Assembly: GCA_003354055.1 (NCBI GenBank)
Contig: PIVQ01000184.1
Coordinates: 1-11,076, forward strand
Source of the DNA: Desulfobacteraceae bacterium
GTDB taxonomy: Bacteria; Desulfobacterota; Desulfobacteria; Desulfobacterales; Desulfobacteraceae
DNA length: 11,076 nucleotides
Direction of reading: 5' to 3'
Shown piece by piece: positions 1 through 7,903 of the stretch. The stretch's first letter is position 1. Each line of letters begins with the position of its first letter. The notes beneath the pieces were generated by a model that searched no databases, was not told where the DNA came from, and saw only the letters and a program-made list of their open reading frames with translations. Both the position numbers and the translations under genes were made by a program.

Positions 1-1875
1 ATTGATGAGGATGAGCTGTATACGGACGTGGCCCGTCGTCAGGCGGCGGTTGTCAACGTTATTGACAAGATGCGCTGGGGTGGGGACGGCAAAGGTTATT
101 TCTGGATTCAGAATACAGATGGGATTATGGTCCATCATCCCATCAAACCCTCTTTGGACGGAAAAGAGTTGTTTGGTATCAAGGATACGGACGGAAAATT
201 GCTTTTCAAGGAATTTGATGATGTTGCCAAAAAGGCCGGGGGCGGATTCGTGGATTATAAATGGCCCAAACCCGGGTTTGAAGAGCCTCAGGATAAGATT
301 TCCTATGTGAAATTATACAAACCCTGGGGGTGGATCATCGGTAGCGGGGTCTATCTTGAATCAACTGAGGCGCAGTTAAAGAAAAGCGCGCTCCAGAGTA
401 TCGGCTCTATCAGATACGGTAAAAAAGGTGCCGGGTATTTTTTCATCTATGATTCCAAAGGTACCTGTATTCTTTTACCTCCAAAACCTGCGCGGGAGGG
501 GAAAAATTTCTGGGATCTTCAGGATAAAAAGGGCAACTATCTGATTCGAGACCTGGTTGCGGCCGGAAACAGCGGCCCTGAAGGTGGATTTTTTAAGTAT
601 TATTTCCCCAAGCCCGGCTCTGATGAGCCTCTGGCTAAAACCTCCTTTTCAAGAAAACTGGCAGACTGGGACTGGTATATTGGTACAGGGGTTTATACGG
701 ATGATATTGATGCGGTAGTGGCGGAGCAAAGCCGGATGGTCAACGAAAATGTATCCGGCGCAGCCATGAAAATTTCCGCTATTATGCTGGCGATTCTCAT
801 TCTGTGCATGGTCATTTCTTATCTTGTCATTGCAAAAGGGGTGGTCGGACCCATCAAAAGTATCATAGCCATGCTTAAAGATATCGCCCACGGTGAAGGG
901 GATCTTACCAAACGGATCGAAGCCACCTCAAATGACGAAACCCGTGAACTGGCAGATTATTTTAACCAGTTCGTGGAAAATGTTCAGTCCATGATTGCCA
1001 AGGTCAAAGGCGATACCGAGGTGTTGACAGATTCGTCCACAGAACTTGCAGGTATTTCCGACCAGATGAATGCTGCTGCCCGGGATACCTCCCAGCGGTC
1101 GGAATCCGTGGCCTCGGCATCTGAAGAGATGAGCACCAACATGAATTCCATGGCTGCGGCCATGGAAGAGGCTGCCACAAATATCAACATGGTATCGACT
1201 GCTGCTGAAGAGATGACTGCCACAATAACCGAAATCGCCCAGAATGCGGAAAAAGCCCGCGGTATTACCACAGAGGCAGTTGGTCAGACCGAACATGCCA
1301 CAGCCCAGGTGGATGAACTGGGCATCTCTGCCAAGGAGATTTTTACTGTTGTTGAAACCATCACCGATATCTCTTCCCAGGTCAACCTTCTGGCGTTGAA
1401 TGCCACCATTGAGGCGGCACGAGCCGGTGAGGCCGGTAAAGGATTTGCTGTCGTGGCCAATGAAATCAAGGATCTGGCCAGCCAGACGGCTGATGCCTCC
1501 AATGAGATCAAGGAGCGGGTCGCAGGAATCCAGACGTCCACCGACGGCACCATCACTGAGATTTCAGCCATTACCAAGGTTGTCACTGAAATTAATGAAA
1601 TTGTTTCCACCATTGCCGCTGCCGTGGAAGAGCAGTCTGCTACGACAAGGGATATCGCTGAAAACGTCTCCCAGGCCTCCATGGGAATCAGCGAGGTTAA
1701 TGAGAATATTGCCCAGGGATCCGTGGCCTCCCAGGGCGTGACCCAGGATGTGGCTGAAGTCACTGAGGCTGCCGGTCGAATTGCGGATTCCAGCGGCCGG
1801 GTCAAGGGCAAGTCAGGAGATCTGTCCGATCTGTCAAATACCCTGTCTGAGATGATGGCGAAGTTTAAGGTTTAA
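1..1875 (+). CDS. Methyl-accepting chemotaxis protein with tandem Cache domains (5' end missing)
   Basis: Inner-membrane chemoreceptor that senses a periplasmic ligand and controls CheA. The frame is open from base 1, so the N-terminus and first membrane segment lie outside the window; the ATG at 28 is internal. Numbering codons from base 1, two Cache-like repeats are visible: [10 protein letters not shown] near residue 32 and [10 protein letters not shown] near 145, each ending in a W-x-W-x-IG-x-GVY motif (near 110 and 225). A hydrophobic segment follows at about 256-280, then a HAMP region starting VVGPIKSI, then a long Ala/Glu/Thr-rich coiled-coil signalling domain. The conserved hairpin tip [21 protein letters not shown] starts near 461 and is diagnostic of the family. 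It ends MMAKFKV, with no CheR/CheB-docking pentapeptide. The tandem modules match dCache_2-type sensors, which often bind small carboxylates; the ligand here is unknown. TAA stop at 1873-1875. Confidence 0.95.
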   Translation: MDEDELYTDVARRQAAVVNVIDKMRWGGDGKGYFWIQNTDGIMVHHPIKPSLDGKELFGIKDTDGKLLFKEFDDVAKKAGGGFVDYKWPKPGFEEPQDKISYVKLYKPWGWIIGSGVYLESTEAQLKKSALQSIGSIRYGKKGAGYFFIYDSKGTCILLPPKPAREGKNFWDLQDKKGNYLIRDLVAAGNSGPEGGFFKYYFPKPGSDEPLAKTSFSRKLADWDWYIGTGVYTDDIDAVVAEQSRMVNENVSGAAMKISAIMLAILILCMVISYLVIAKGVVGPIKSIIAMLKDIAHGEGDLTKRIEATSNDETRELADYFNQFVENVQSMIAKVKGDTEVLTDSSTELAGISDQMNAAARDTSQRSESVASASEEMSTNMNSMAAAMEEAATNINMVSTAAEEMTATITEIAQNAEKARGITTEAVGQTEHATAQVDELGISAKEIFTVVETITDISSQVNLLALNATIEAARAGEAGKGFAVVANEIKDLASQTADASNEIKERVAGIQTSTDGTITEISAITKVVTEINEIVSTIAAAVEEQSATTRDIAENVSQASMGISEVNENIAQGSVASQGVTQDVAEVTEAAGRIADSSGRVKGKSGDLSDLSNTLSEMMAKFKV

Positions 1876-1920
1876 ACCGGGGTGTTTTTCCATTTATTCC
1901 GGCATCAGCGGGAAAATTGC

Positions 1921-1950
1921 TTGACAAAAATAAGCATTCGCTTATATATT
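1921..1950 (+). promoter_or_regulatory. Putative sigma70 promoter for the hybrid kinase
   Basis: A consensus -35 hexamer TTGACA lies at 1921-1926. After an 18-bp spacer comes TATATT at 1945-1950 (5 of 6 matches to TATAAT); TTATAT at 1943-1948, with a 16-bp spacer, is an alternative. Transcription would begin near 1957, leaving a leader of about 40 nt before the ATG at 1998. It sits in the gap after the chemoreceptor stop codon, where a promoter is expected. Prediction by eye only. Confidence 0.5.
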
Positions 1951-1965
1951 GTTCGAGTAGCGAAT
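1931..1965. repeat. Operator-like inverted repeats over the kinase promoter
   Basis: Two overlapping dyads fall in the promoter spacer and around the -10. TAAGC (1931-1935) pairs with GCTTA (1940-1944) across 4 bases. ATTCGCT (1936-1942) pairs with AGCGAAT (1959-1965) across 16 bases that include the -10 hexamer. Their placement fits a regulator-binding site, or a hairpin in the upstream DNA strand. Arms of 5 and 7 bp can occur by chance, so this is suggestive only. Confidence 0.3.
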
Positions 1966-1997
1966 CGGTTGTAATAATAAGGGAACCGTGTTTTTCC

Positions 1998-4799
1998 ATG
2001 GAGCTTGCCGTGTTGCGTGACGGAGTATATAAGTTGATTCTCATTCTTATACTCGTGGTGTGCCTGGTCCCGGAAGCCGGGTTTTCAGGAACGGATACCC
2101 TGGTGATTTCCTCTCCTGAAAGCCGTATCCAACTCACCCCTTATCTTTCCGTGTACAAAGATGATTCCAATACCATTGGTATAGATCAAATCGTTGATTT
2201 GGATGGAGACTTCTCTCCTCTGGGCAGCAATTCAGGTTTCGGATACTCAAAGGCCGGGTTCTGGTTCAAGTTCACAGTATATAATCCCACTGATACCGCT
2301 TTCCCCTGGCTGGTTGAATATCCCTATGCCGTGGTAGACCACTTTGAATTTTTTGTCCCGTCGCCAACCGGGGTTTTATCCCATGTGGGCGGGGATCGTC
2401 TTCCCTTTGATCTGCGCCCTGTTAATTTCAGGACCATGGTGGTGCCGGTTGAGGTATTGCCCGGGAATCAGACATTTTATTTTAAGATCCGGTCAAGCGG
2501 GGCTATTGTAGTGCCATTGACCGGTTGGGAAACCACTGCTTTTGAACGTCATAAGCGGCTGGATACGGCTGTGAACTGGCTCTTCTACGGGGTGATGCTG
2601 TCAACGGTTGTCTATTGCCTGTTTATATTTTCCAGTATGAAGGAGCCGGTGTTTTTATGGTTGGCTGTATTTGTCTTCGGCTCTTCTCTTTTTACCCTGG
2701 CCCATACGGGTTTAGGGGTTCAGTACTTCTGGTCTGAGAGTCCTGTTTGGGCCAACCTCTGCCATCCCCTGGCAGTATTCCTTGCCAATTTAGGGGCGTT
2801 GCGGTTTTCCCGGTTTTTTTTAAATACCCCTTATAACAGTCCCCTTTTTGACCGGTTATTTGCAGGACTCTTCTGGATCAATGTTGTTTTTATATTTTTG
2901 GCGCCCTTCATGCCCTACGCACTAGTCACCCAGGCCTCCGTATTGAGCATCGCCATTTCAGTGATGACTATGATCTGTTGCGGATTTATCCTGTTACTCA
3001 GAAGGCAGCGTCATGCCCGGTTTTATCTCATTGCCTGGAGTCCATTTGCACTCTCTGCCATACTCATGGGCATCAAATCCTACGGGTTCATTGAAAATAA
3101 TCTGATTACGGATTCGACGATCCAGATTACAGCCGCCTTTGTCACTTTTTTATTTTCTTTTGGACTTATGGATAAGATCAACAGTTTCCGTCTTGAACGG
3201 GAGACTGCCATCTCCCGCCTGCATCGGTCCGAAAGGAAGTACCGGATGCTGGCAAACAATATCAAAGACGTGATCTGGGTGCTGGATCTTCCCACGATGC
3301 AGATTACCTATATCACCCCTTCCATTAAAGAGATGATGGGATATACCCCCCATGAGGCCAAGAAAAGGTTCTCTTTTAAGGAAATGCTGCCGAAGGATTC
3401 CGCCAAAAAGGCATTGAAGGCGGTCAAAAAGTATACACCGAACAATCCGTCAGCCAAAGGGAAAGCAGCCCAGGGTTTTACCATTGAGTTGGAAACTCTT
3501 CACAAGAGCGGAGAGGTCTTCTGGGCGGAAACCAGCACGACCTTTGTGGAAGACAAAAATGGAAATACCATTGAGATGGTCGGGGTAACCCGGGACATCA
3601 CTGCCCGAAGAGAGGCTGAAAAAGAAAAAAAAGCTCTGGAGTTTCAACTGAATCAATCGGGTAAGCTTGAAGCCATGGGTACCCTGGCCGGTGGGATTGC
3701 CCATGATATGAACAATATTATGGCCGCGGTGCTGGGATATACGGAACTCTCCCTTCATGAGGCGCAAAAAGGGTCCAGGATGCACCATCGGCTCAGCCGG
3801 GTGGTCAAGGCCTCTCACCGGGCAAGAGATCTGGTCCAGCAGATCCTTACCTTCAGCCGCCAGGAAAGCCTTGAGGCAAGGACCATAAAAATCAGTCTGA
3901 TCGTAAAAGAGATCCTTGCACTGATCAGGGCATCCCTGCCAGCAACCATAACTATTGTTGAGGAGATCCAGAACAGGAATCTTGCCGTCAAAGCCGATCC
4001 TACCCAGGTCCACCAGATTATCATGAATCTCTGTTCCAATGCCGGGTATGCCATGATGGAAAGAGGGGGCACCCTGAGAGTCATTGTTGAGAAAATGGTG
4101 CTGGATGAGACAAGTGCTAAAAAGTATCTTGATCTGGCTCCCGGACACTATGTCAGGTTGGTTGTCAGTGACACCGGTCAGGGTATGGACAAAGAAATTA
4201 TAGACCGGATATTTGACCCCTTTTATACCACCAAGCCTGTGGGCGAAGGCACGGGCATGGGATTGTCAATGGTCCACGGTATTGTAAAGAACCTGGGGGG
4301 AGATATCGATGTCCAGAGTACACCGGGTAAGGGGAGCGACTTCCATGTGATCCTGCCCAGAGACATGAGCCGGGAGACGATTAGCGGGGCTAACGTGAGG
4401 GTACAGCTGCCTGTGGGCAGAGAGCGTTTGCTTTATGTGGATGATGAACCTGATATCGTGGATATGGCCATGGAAATGCTGGCAGGTCTTGGATACAGCG
4501 TTTTGGGCAAAACCGACAGCCAAGAGGCCCTGGCATTGATTAAATCGGACCCGAACGGTTTTGATATGCTGGTCACCGACCAGACTATGCCGGGGATGAC
4601 CGGTGTAGAGCTGATCGTAAACGCCCGTCAGATCCGGCCGGACTTGCCTGTGATTCTTTGTACCGGATTCAGTGAGAAAATGCCTGAAGATGCGGCCAGA
4701 GAGGCCAATTTACATCCCTTGCTGCTCAAACCCTATGATGAAGAAGCTCTTGCTAAAAGGGTCCGTAAGGTTTTGGATGAAGGGGTTTGTGTGGAATAG
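1998..4799 (+). CDS. 7TM-DISM hybrid sensor histidine kinase with PAS and receiver domains
   Basis: Inner-membrane hybrid kinase, 933 residues from ATG 1998. Order: signal-peptide-like segment (about 13-30), extracellular 7TMR-DISMED2-type beta domain (about 50-170), seven hydrophobic segments (about 193-395), a short coiled coil, PAS/PAC (about 413-536, ending VGVTRDITARREAE), HisKA with phosphoacceptor His569 in AGGIAHDMNN, HATPase with N-box Asn681, G1 DTGQGMD (Asp725) and G2 GEGTGMGLSMV, then a receiver with Asp815/Asp816, phosphoacceptor Asp861 and Lys911. All catalytic residues are present, so it should be an active phosphorelay kinase. The frame extends to TTG 1917, but those extra codons run through the predicted promoter and would bury the signal peptide. 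The nearest purine-rich site (AAGGGA, 1979-1984) is 13 nt from ATG 1998; GTG 2010, with GGAG 6 nt upstream, is an alternative. No output domain or separate response regulator is in the window. Ligand unknown. Confidence 0.93.
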   Translation: MELAVLRDGVYKLILILILVVCLVPEAGFSGTDTLVISSPESRIQLTPYLSVYKDDSNTIGIDQIVDLDGDFSPLGSNSGFGYSKAGFWFKFTVYNPTDTAFPWLVEYPYAVVDHFEFFVPSPTGVLSHVGGDRLPFDLRPVNFRTMVVPVEVLPGNQTFYFKIRSSGAIVVPLTGWETTAFERHKRLDTAVNWLFYGVMLSTVVYCLFIFSSMKEPVFLWLAVFVFGSSLFTLAHTGLGVQYFWSESPVWANLCHPLAVFLANLGALRFSRFFLNTPYNSPLFDRLFAGLFWINVVFIFLAPFMPYALVTQASVLSIAISVMTMICCGFILLLRRQRHARFYLIAWSPFALSAILMGIKSYGFIENNLITDSTIQITAAFVTFLFSFGLMDKINSFRLERETAISRLHRSERKYRMLANNIKDVIWVLDLPTMQITYITPSIKEMMGYTPHEAKKRFSFKEMLPKDSAKKALKAVKKYTPNNPSAKGKAAQGFTIELETLHKSGEVFWAETSTTFVEDKNGNTIEMVGVTRDITARREAEKEKKALEFQLNQSGKLEAMGTLAGGIAHDMNNIMAAVLGYTELSLHEAQKGSRMHHRLSRVVKASHRARDLVQQILTFSRQESLEARTIKISLIVKEILALIRASLPATITIVEEIQNRNLAVKADPTQVHQIIMNLCSNAGYAMMERGGTLRVIVEKMVLDETSAKKYLDLAPGHYVRLVVSDTGQGMDKEIIDRIFDPFYTTKPVGEGTGMGLSMVHGIVKNLGGDIDVQSTPGKGSDFHVILPRDMSRETISGANVRVQLPVGRERLLYVDDEPDIVDMAMEMLAGLGYSVLGKTDSQEALALIKSDPNGFDMLVTDQTMPGMTGVELIVNARQIRPDLPVILCTGFSEKMPEDAAREANLHPLLLKPYDEEALAKRVRKVLDEGVCVE

Positions 4800-4868
4800 C
4801 GAGCACAGCTCGAACAACGAGAGCCGTGAGAACAGTTAAAGAACACCTGCCAACAATAACAAAAGAAT
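4800..4868. other. Convergent intergenic gap between the kinase and lutC
   Basis: These 69 bp separate the two converging stop codons. Only weak, mutually exclusive hairpins are visible: CGAGC/GCTCG with a 3-base loop (4800-4812) and CTCG/CGAG with a 5-base loop (4809-4821). Neither is followed by a T-run on either strand, so I do not call an intrinsic terminator. Confidence 0.4.
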
Positions 4869-5648
4869 TCAACACCTATTTTGACAAGCGGGATCGCCAG
4901 CTTCAATTATAAAGACATAAAGTCTTCTGGGGCCATGGGCGCCATAGACCATTTCAAGTTCGATATCCCCGGTCTTGCTGGGCCCGGAAATAAAAGTCAT
5001 GCAATTGGTTAATCCCTGCTCTTTTTCCATTGGATCCCATTTGAGCCTAAAATAAAGTTCCTTTAAATTTTCAACGATCTGATCTTTTCTTATCACCGCA
5101 ACATGGATGGAAGGCACAAGGGATACTGCCCGAGGCTGATTGGGACGGGTTCTCATCACCAGGGTGGCAGACTGGGCCACCCCGAAATCTGTTGCAGTGA
5201 TACCGATATAGGATTCAATGAGCTGTGTGCGGATTTTTTCTCTCTCATGGGCATCCGGTTTTGCAGACCCCTTTGTTGTGAAAATGGTTACATCCTCTGT
5301 GTCCAATGTGTTTTTAAGGTTCAATTGGTCAATCAAAGGATGCTGCCAGGCGATGACAGACTTTTTATTTCCCCATTCGGGCTGGGAATTTTGAACCAGT
5401 TCCAGGACGGAAGCGCCAGCTTCAGAACAATCTTTTACCCGCTTGGTAGTTATATGGGCAAGCTTTGCCTGTTCTTCGAAAAGCGCCACCAGGTTGTTTT
5501 GAACGGATTCACTCTTGTGGGTATAGGTGTTTAAAACGCTTTCAACATCTTTTGGCCGGGTGCCGAATACCTGGGACAAGTCAGGGGCAGAAGATCTTTT
5601 CAATGCCGATCGTATGGTCCTGATAAAGTCTTGCTGGTTATTATCCAT
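4869..5648 (-). CDS. lutC: Lactate utilization protein C (LUD-domain subunit)
   Basis: Probable small LUD-domain subunit of the LutABC (LldEFG) complex, which oxidises L-lactate to pyruvate in the cytoplasm. 259 residues, slightly longer than the roughly 240 of Bacillus LutC. Family motifs seen: YIGITATDFGVAQSATLV (147-164), SLVPSIHVAVIR (176-187), ISGPSKTGDIE (220-230) and GAHGPRRLYVFII (236-248). The N-terminal third is helical and less conserved, as is usual. It is the last gene of the minus-strand run, starting 30 bp after the lutB stop. The start at 5648 has AGGAG (5660-5664) upstream at a long 11-nt spacing that includes a run of seven A in the mRNA. An 11-residue tail after the last conserved strand, EAGDPACQNRC, carries two cysteines and looks unusual for the family. 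No cofactor-binding motif is obvious, so the name rests on motifs and neighbours. Confidence 0.92.
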   Translation of the reverse strand: MDNNQQDFIRTIRSALKRSSAPDLSQVFGTRPKDVESVLNTYTHKSESVQNNLVALFEEQAKLAHITTKRVKDCSEAGASVLELVQNSQPEWGNKKSVIAWQHPLIDQLNLKNTLDTEDVTIFTTKGSAKPDAHEREKIRTQLIESYIGITATDFGVAQSATLVMRTRPNQPRAVSLVPSIHVAVIRKDQIVENLKELYFRLKWDPMEKEQGLTNCMTFISGPSKTGDIELEMVYGAHGPRRLYVFIIEAGDPACQNRC

Positions 5649-5678
5649 TTTTTTTGGGACTCCTAAAGTGCCTCATGG

Positions 5679-7109
5679 TTAAGATTTTTTATTTTTCCAC
5701 ATGGTTAAGAAACTTCTTTTTGCAAGGGGGGCCATATCCCGGCTTTGGGTCCAACCGCTGAACCCGAATGGTAATTTTGATATCAAGCCCTTGTGACGGG
5801 GCAGCATGTTTTGAAAAATGGCGCCCATATTCAGGGCAAGCTCATAAATTTCCCGGTTGCGGATCAGAAGGGACCAGAGTTGAAACAATAATTTTTCCTT
5901 TGGGGCGTCAGGTTTGACATCCCAATTTTCATCCCCCTCGGCTAGCTTAGACCTGAGTGCCAAGAGCATTCTGGGAAGATTAATATTCACCGAGCAGGCT
6001 TGCTTGCAGGCCCCGCAGAGGGGTTCCCCCTGGCACAAGTCCTTGGCCCGGTTTATACCCACAAAAAGAGGGGTGATCACGGCCCCGATGGGCCCGGAAT
6101 AGGGATACCCGTAGGTATGTCCCCCGATTTTTCCATAGGCCGGACACACATTGAGGCAGGCCGCACACCTGATGCAACACAGGACTTCCCTAAAGTCGGG
6201 ATCCGCCAAAATTTTAGACCGGCCATTGTCCAGAATGACCAGATGAAATTCATCCGGTCCATCGATTTGCTCCTGGGTTCTCGGGCCTCCGATATAGCTG
6301 ACATAGCCTGCCATATTCTGGGCGGCCGCCCCCCTTGAAAGAAGCCGGAACAATATGTCATGGTCTTCAAGTCTTGCCACAATTCGTTCCATGCCCATGA
6401 AAACCATATGGATCTTTGGCATGGTGGTGGACATGCGGATATTACCCTCATTGGATACCGTTGTGATATGACCGGTTTCAGCGCAGGCGATATTGCAGCC
6501 GGAAAGACCCATGTCTGCTGTTAAAAATTTTTCCCTCAACGCTTTTCTTGCGGCCTGGGTAAGGACGGGGGGGGCTTCACAATAGGGAATCTTAAGTTTT
6601 TCAGTAAAAAGCTTTGCTATTTCCTTTCGTGTTTTATGAATGGCCGGAGCGATAATATGGGAAGGGGCTTCCCCGGCCAGTTGGATGATATATTCGCCCA
6701 GATCCGTTTCATTGACTTCAATATTGTTTTCTTCAAGAAGATCATTCAAACCGATCTCTTCGGTAACCATGGATTTGCCCTTGACCACCATTTTCACCTT
6801 ATTTTTTTTTGCCACATCAAGGCAGTAACCGGTGGCGTCTTTGGCATCCTTTGCAAAAAAAACCTTTCCGCCCCTTTTTTGAATCTTTTCGGCAAGGAAT
6901 TCAAGAAGCACATCCAGGTTGTTAATGGCAAATTCTCTTATTTCATGGCCTTTCTGCCGTAACTCAGGGCCTTCTGGAAGATCTTGATAAGTCTGTGCTG
7001 TTGCCGGTCCCAACCGGTTCTGGACACTGACCAGGGCGTTTTGCAAAACACGATCCTCAATGGCCTTTACGGCATTTTGCTTGTAAGACTCTGTATGTAT
7101 CTCAACCAT
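5679..7109 (-). CDS. lutB: Lactate utilization protein B (LUD plus 4Fe-4S iron-sulfur subunit)
   Basis: Iron-sulfur subunit of the LutABC L-lactate oxidation complex; it probably relays electrons from lactate towards the respiratory chain. 476 residues from ATG 7109, close to the usual length (about 475-480). Domains: LUD fold (about 60-290); ferredoxin-like cysteine clusters CCIRCAACLNVCP (Cys312, 315, 318, 322) and CGACKQAC (Cys365, 368, 372, plus Cys359); then a C-terminal LutB/DUF3390-type region (about 385-470). The second cluster continues CSV, where family members usually have CPV. An ATG at 7142 would add 11 residues and overlap lutA by 23 bp. The start at 7109 is preferred because AGAGGA (7116-7121) lies 6 nt upstream and the resulting N-terminus MVEIHTESYKQNA fits the family. 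The gap after the lutA stop is 10 bp. Confidence 0.95.
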   Translation of the reverse strand: MVEIHTESYKQNAVKAIEDRVLQNALVSVQNRLGPATAQTYQDLPEGPELRQKGHEIREFAINNLDVLLEFLAEKIQKRGGKVFFAKDAKDATGYCLDVAKKNKVKMVVKGKSMVTEEIGLNDLLEENNIEVNETDLGEYIIQLAGEAPSHIIAPAIHKTRKEIAKLFTEKLKIPYCEAPPVLTQAARKALREKFLTADMGLSGCNIACAETGHITTVSNEGNIRMSTTMPKIHMVFMGMERIVARLEDHDILFRLLSRGAAAQNMAGYVSYIGGPRTQEQIDGPDEFHLVILDNGRSKILADPDFREVLCCIRCAACLNVCPAYGKIGGHTYGYPYSGPIGAVITPLFVGINRAKDLCQGEPLCGACKQACSVNINLPRMLLALRSKLAEGDENWDVKPDAPKEKLLFQLWSLLIRNREIYELALNMGAIFQNMLPRHKGLISKLPFGFSGWTQSRDMAPLAKRSFLTMWKNKKS

Positions 7110-7115
7110 GTGGTT

Positions 7116-7121
7116 TCCTCT
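7116..7121 (-). promoter_or_regulatory. Ribosome binding site of lutB, overlapping the lutA stop
   Basis: On the minus strand AGAGGA shares bases with the lutA TAG stop (7120-7122) and lies 6 nt before ATG 7109. This arrangement favours translational coupling of lutB to lutA and decides the lutB start over the upstream ATG at 7142. Confidence 0.75.
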
Positions 7122-7848
7122 ATTTGGCCAGCACTTCGGCAATATGCATAATTTTAATTCGGGAATTTCGCCTGTTCAGCATCCCATGGATATTCATCAG
7201 ACAGCTGATGTCGCACCCAACAACCGCATCCGCTTCCGTGGCGATGATGTTATCCACTTTTTCTTTCAAGATAGCCGTGGAAATATCCGGATATTTCACG
7301 GCAAAGGTACCGCCGAACCCGCAGCATTTTTTCGAATTTTTCATTTTAATCAATTGAAGGCCTTTGATTTGATTCATCAGCTCTCTGGGCTGGTCGGCCA
7401 CCCCCAAATTTCTCAAAAGATGGCAGGAATCGTGGTAGGTCACCCGCCCTTTAAACCGGCTTTTCACATCGTAAATCCCAAGGATATCCACCAGGTATTC
7501 TGTGAGTTCAAAAATTTTTTGGCTGACTTTTTCCGCCCTTTCCCGCCAGGGGGAGTCACGTCTAAAAAGATTCGGGTATTGATGCTTTACCATGTCCACA
7601 CAGGATCCGGACGGGCAGACAATCACCCGAGCACTTTCAAATATTTCAATAAAGCGTTTGGCTGCAATTTTTGCCTGTTTACGATAACCTGAATTAAAGG
7701 CAGGTTGGCCGCAGCAGGTCTGATTCAAGGGAATATCCACTGATATGTTTAAATTTTCAAACAGTTGAATCATGGCATGTCCGACTTGTGGGTACATGCT
7801 GTCAACAAGGCATTGAACAAACAAAGTGACGGTTTTTTCTTTGTGCAT
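7120..7848 (-). CDS. lutA: Lactate utilization protein A (CCG-domain, heterodisulfide reductase D-like)
   Basis: CCG-domain subunit of the LutABC L-lactate oxidation complex, related to GlcF and HdrB/HdrD. 242 residues, matching the roughly 238 of Bacillus LutA. Two cysteine-rich CCG domains are intact: Cys13, CCGQPAFNSG (45-54) and CPSGSC (78-83) in the first; Cys142, CCGFGGTFAVKYP (175-187) and CDISC (212-216) in the second. In this family such cysteines hold iron-sulfur clusters. The start at 7848 is supported by AAGGGA about 6 nt upstream on the minus strand. It is the first enzyme gene after the 209-bp palindromic spacer downstream of dctM; no convincing promoter of its own was found. 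The related name lldE/ykgE would be equally valid. Substrate could in principle be another 2-hydroxy acid, though the full A-B-C set favours lactate. Confidence 0.95.
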   Translation of the reverse strand: MHKEKTVTLFVQCLVDSMYPQVGHAMIQLFENLNISVDIPLNQTCCGQPAFNSGYRKQAKIAAKRFIEIFESARVIVCPSGSCVDMVKHQYPNLFRRDSPWRERAEKVSQKIFELTEYLVDILGIYDVKSRFKGRVTYHDSCHLLRNLGVADQPRELMNQIKGLQLIKMKNSKKCCGFGGTFAVKYPDISTAILKEKVDNIIATEADAVVGCDISCLMNIHGMLNRRNSRIKIMHIAEVLAK

Positions 7849-7903
7849 GATGATTCCCTTCTCATATTAGTTTGAAGATGCATGGCGTTGAACTTATTCA
7901 TAC

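Noticed and set aside
928..1811. Long minus-strand open frames opposite the chemoreceptor
   Set aside because: They mirror the biased Ala/Glu/Thr codons of the signalling domain, lack recognisable protein features and have no ribosome sites; the plus-strand product is unambiguous.
1876..1916. Rho-independent terminator after the chemoreceptor
   Set aside because: Only a 4-bp CCGG/CCGG pairing is available and the T-rich stretch lies inside the loop, not after a stem.
4800..4821. Bidirectional terminator between the kinase and lutC
   Set aside because: Stems are only 4-5 bp, mutually exclusive, and have no T-run on either strand.
5103..5534. 143-codon plus-strand open frame opposite lutC
   Set aside because: Entirely inside a conserved LUD-domain gene, with a low-complexity, non-family-like translation; an antisense shadow.
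7110..7142. Upstream ATG for lutB at 7142 giving 11 extra residues
   Set aside because: It would overlap lutA by 23 bp and lacks a convincing ribosome site, whereas ATG 7109 has AGAGGA at 6 nt and the expected family N-terminus.
7108..7692. 194-codon plus-strand open frame opposite lutA
   Set aside because: Its translation is rich in Phe/His/Asn from reverse-complemented codons, and lutA has intact CCG motifs on the other strand.
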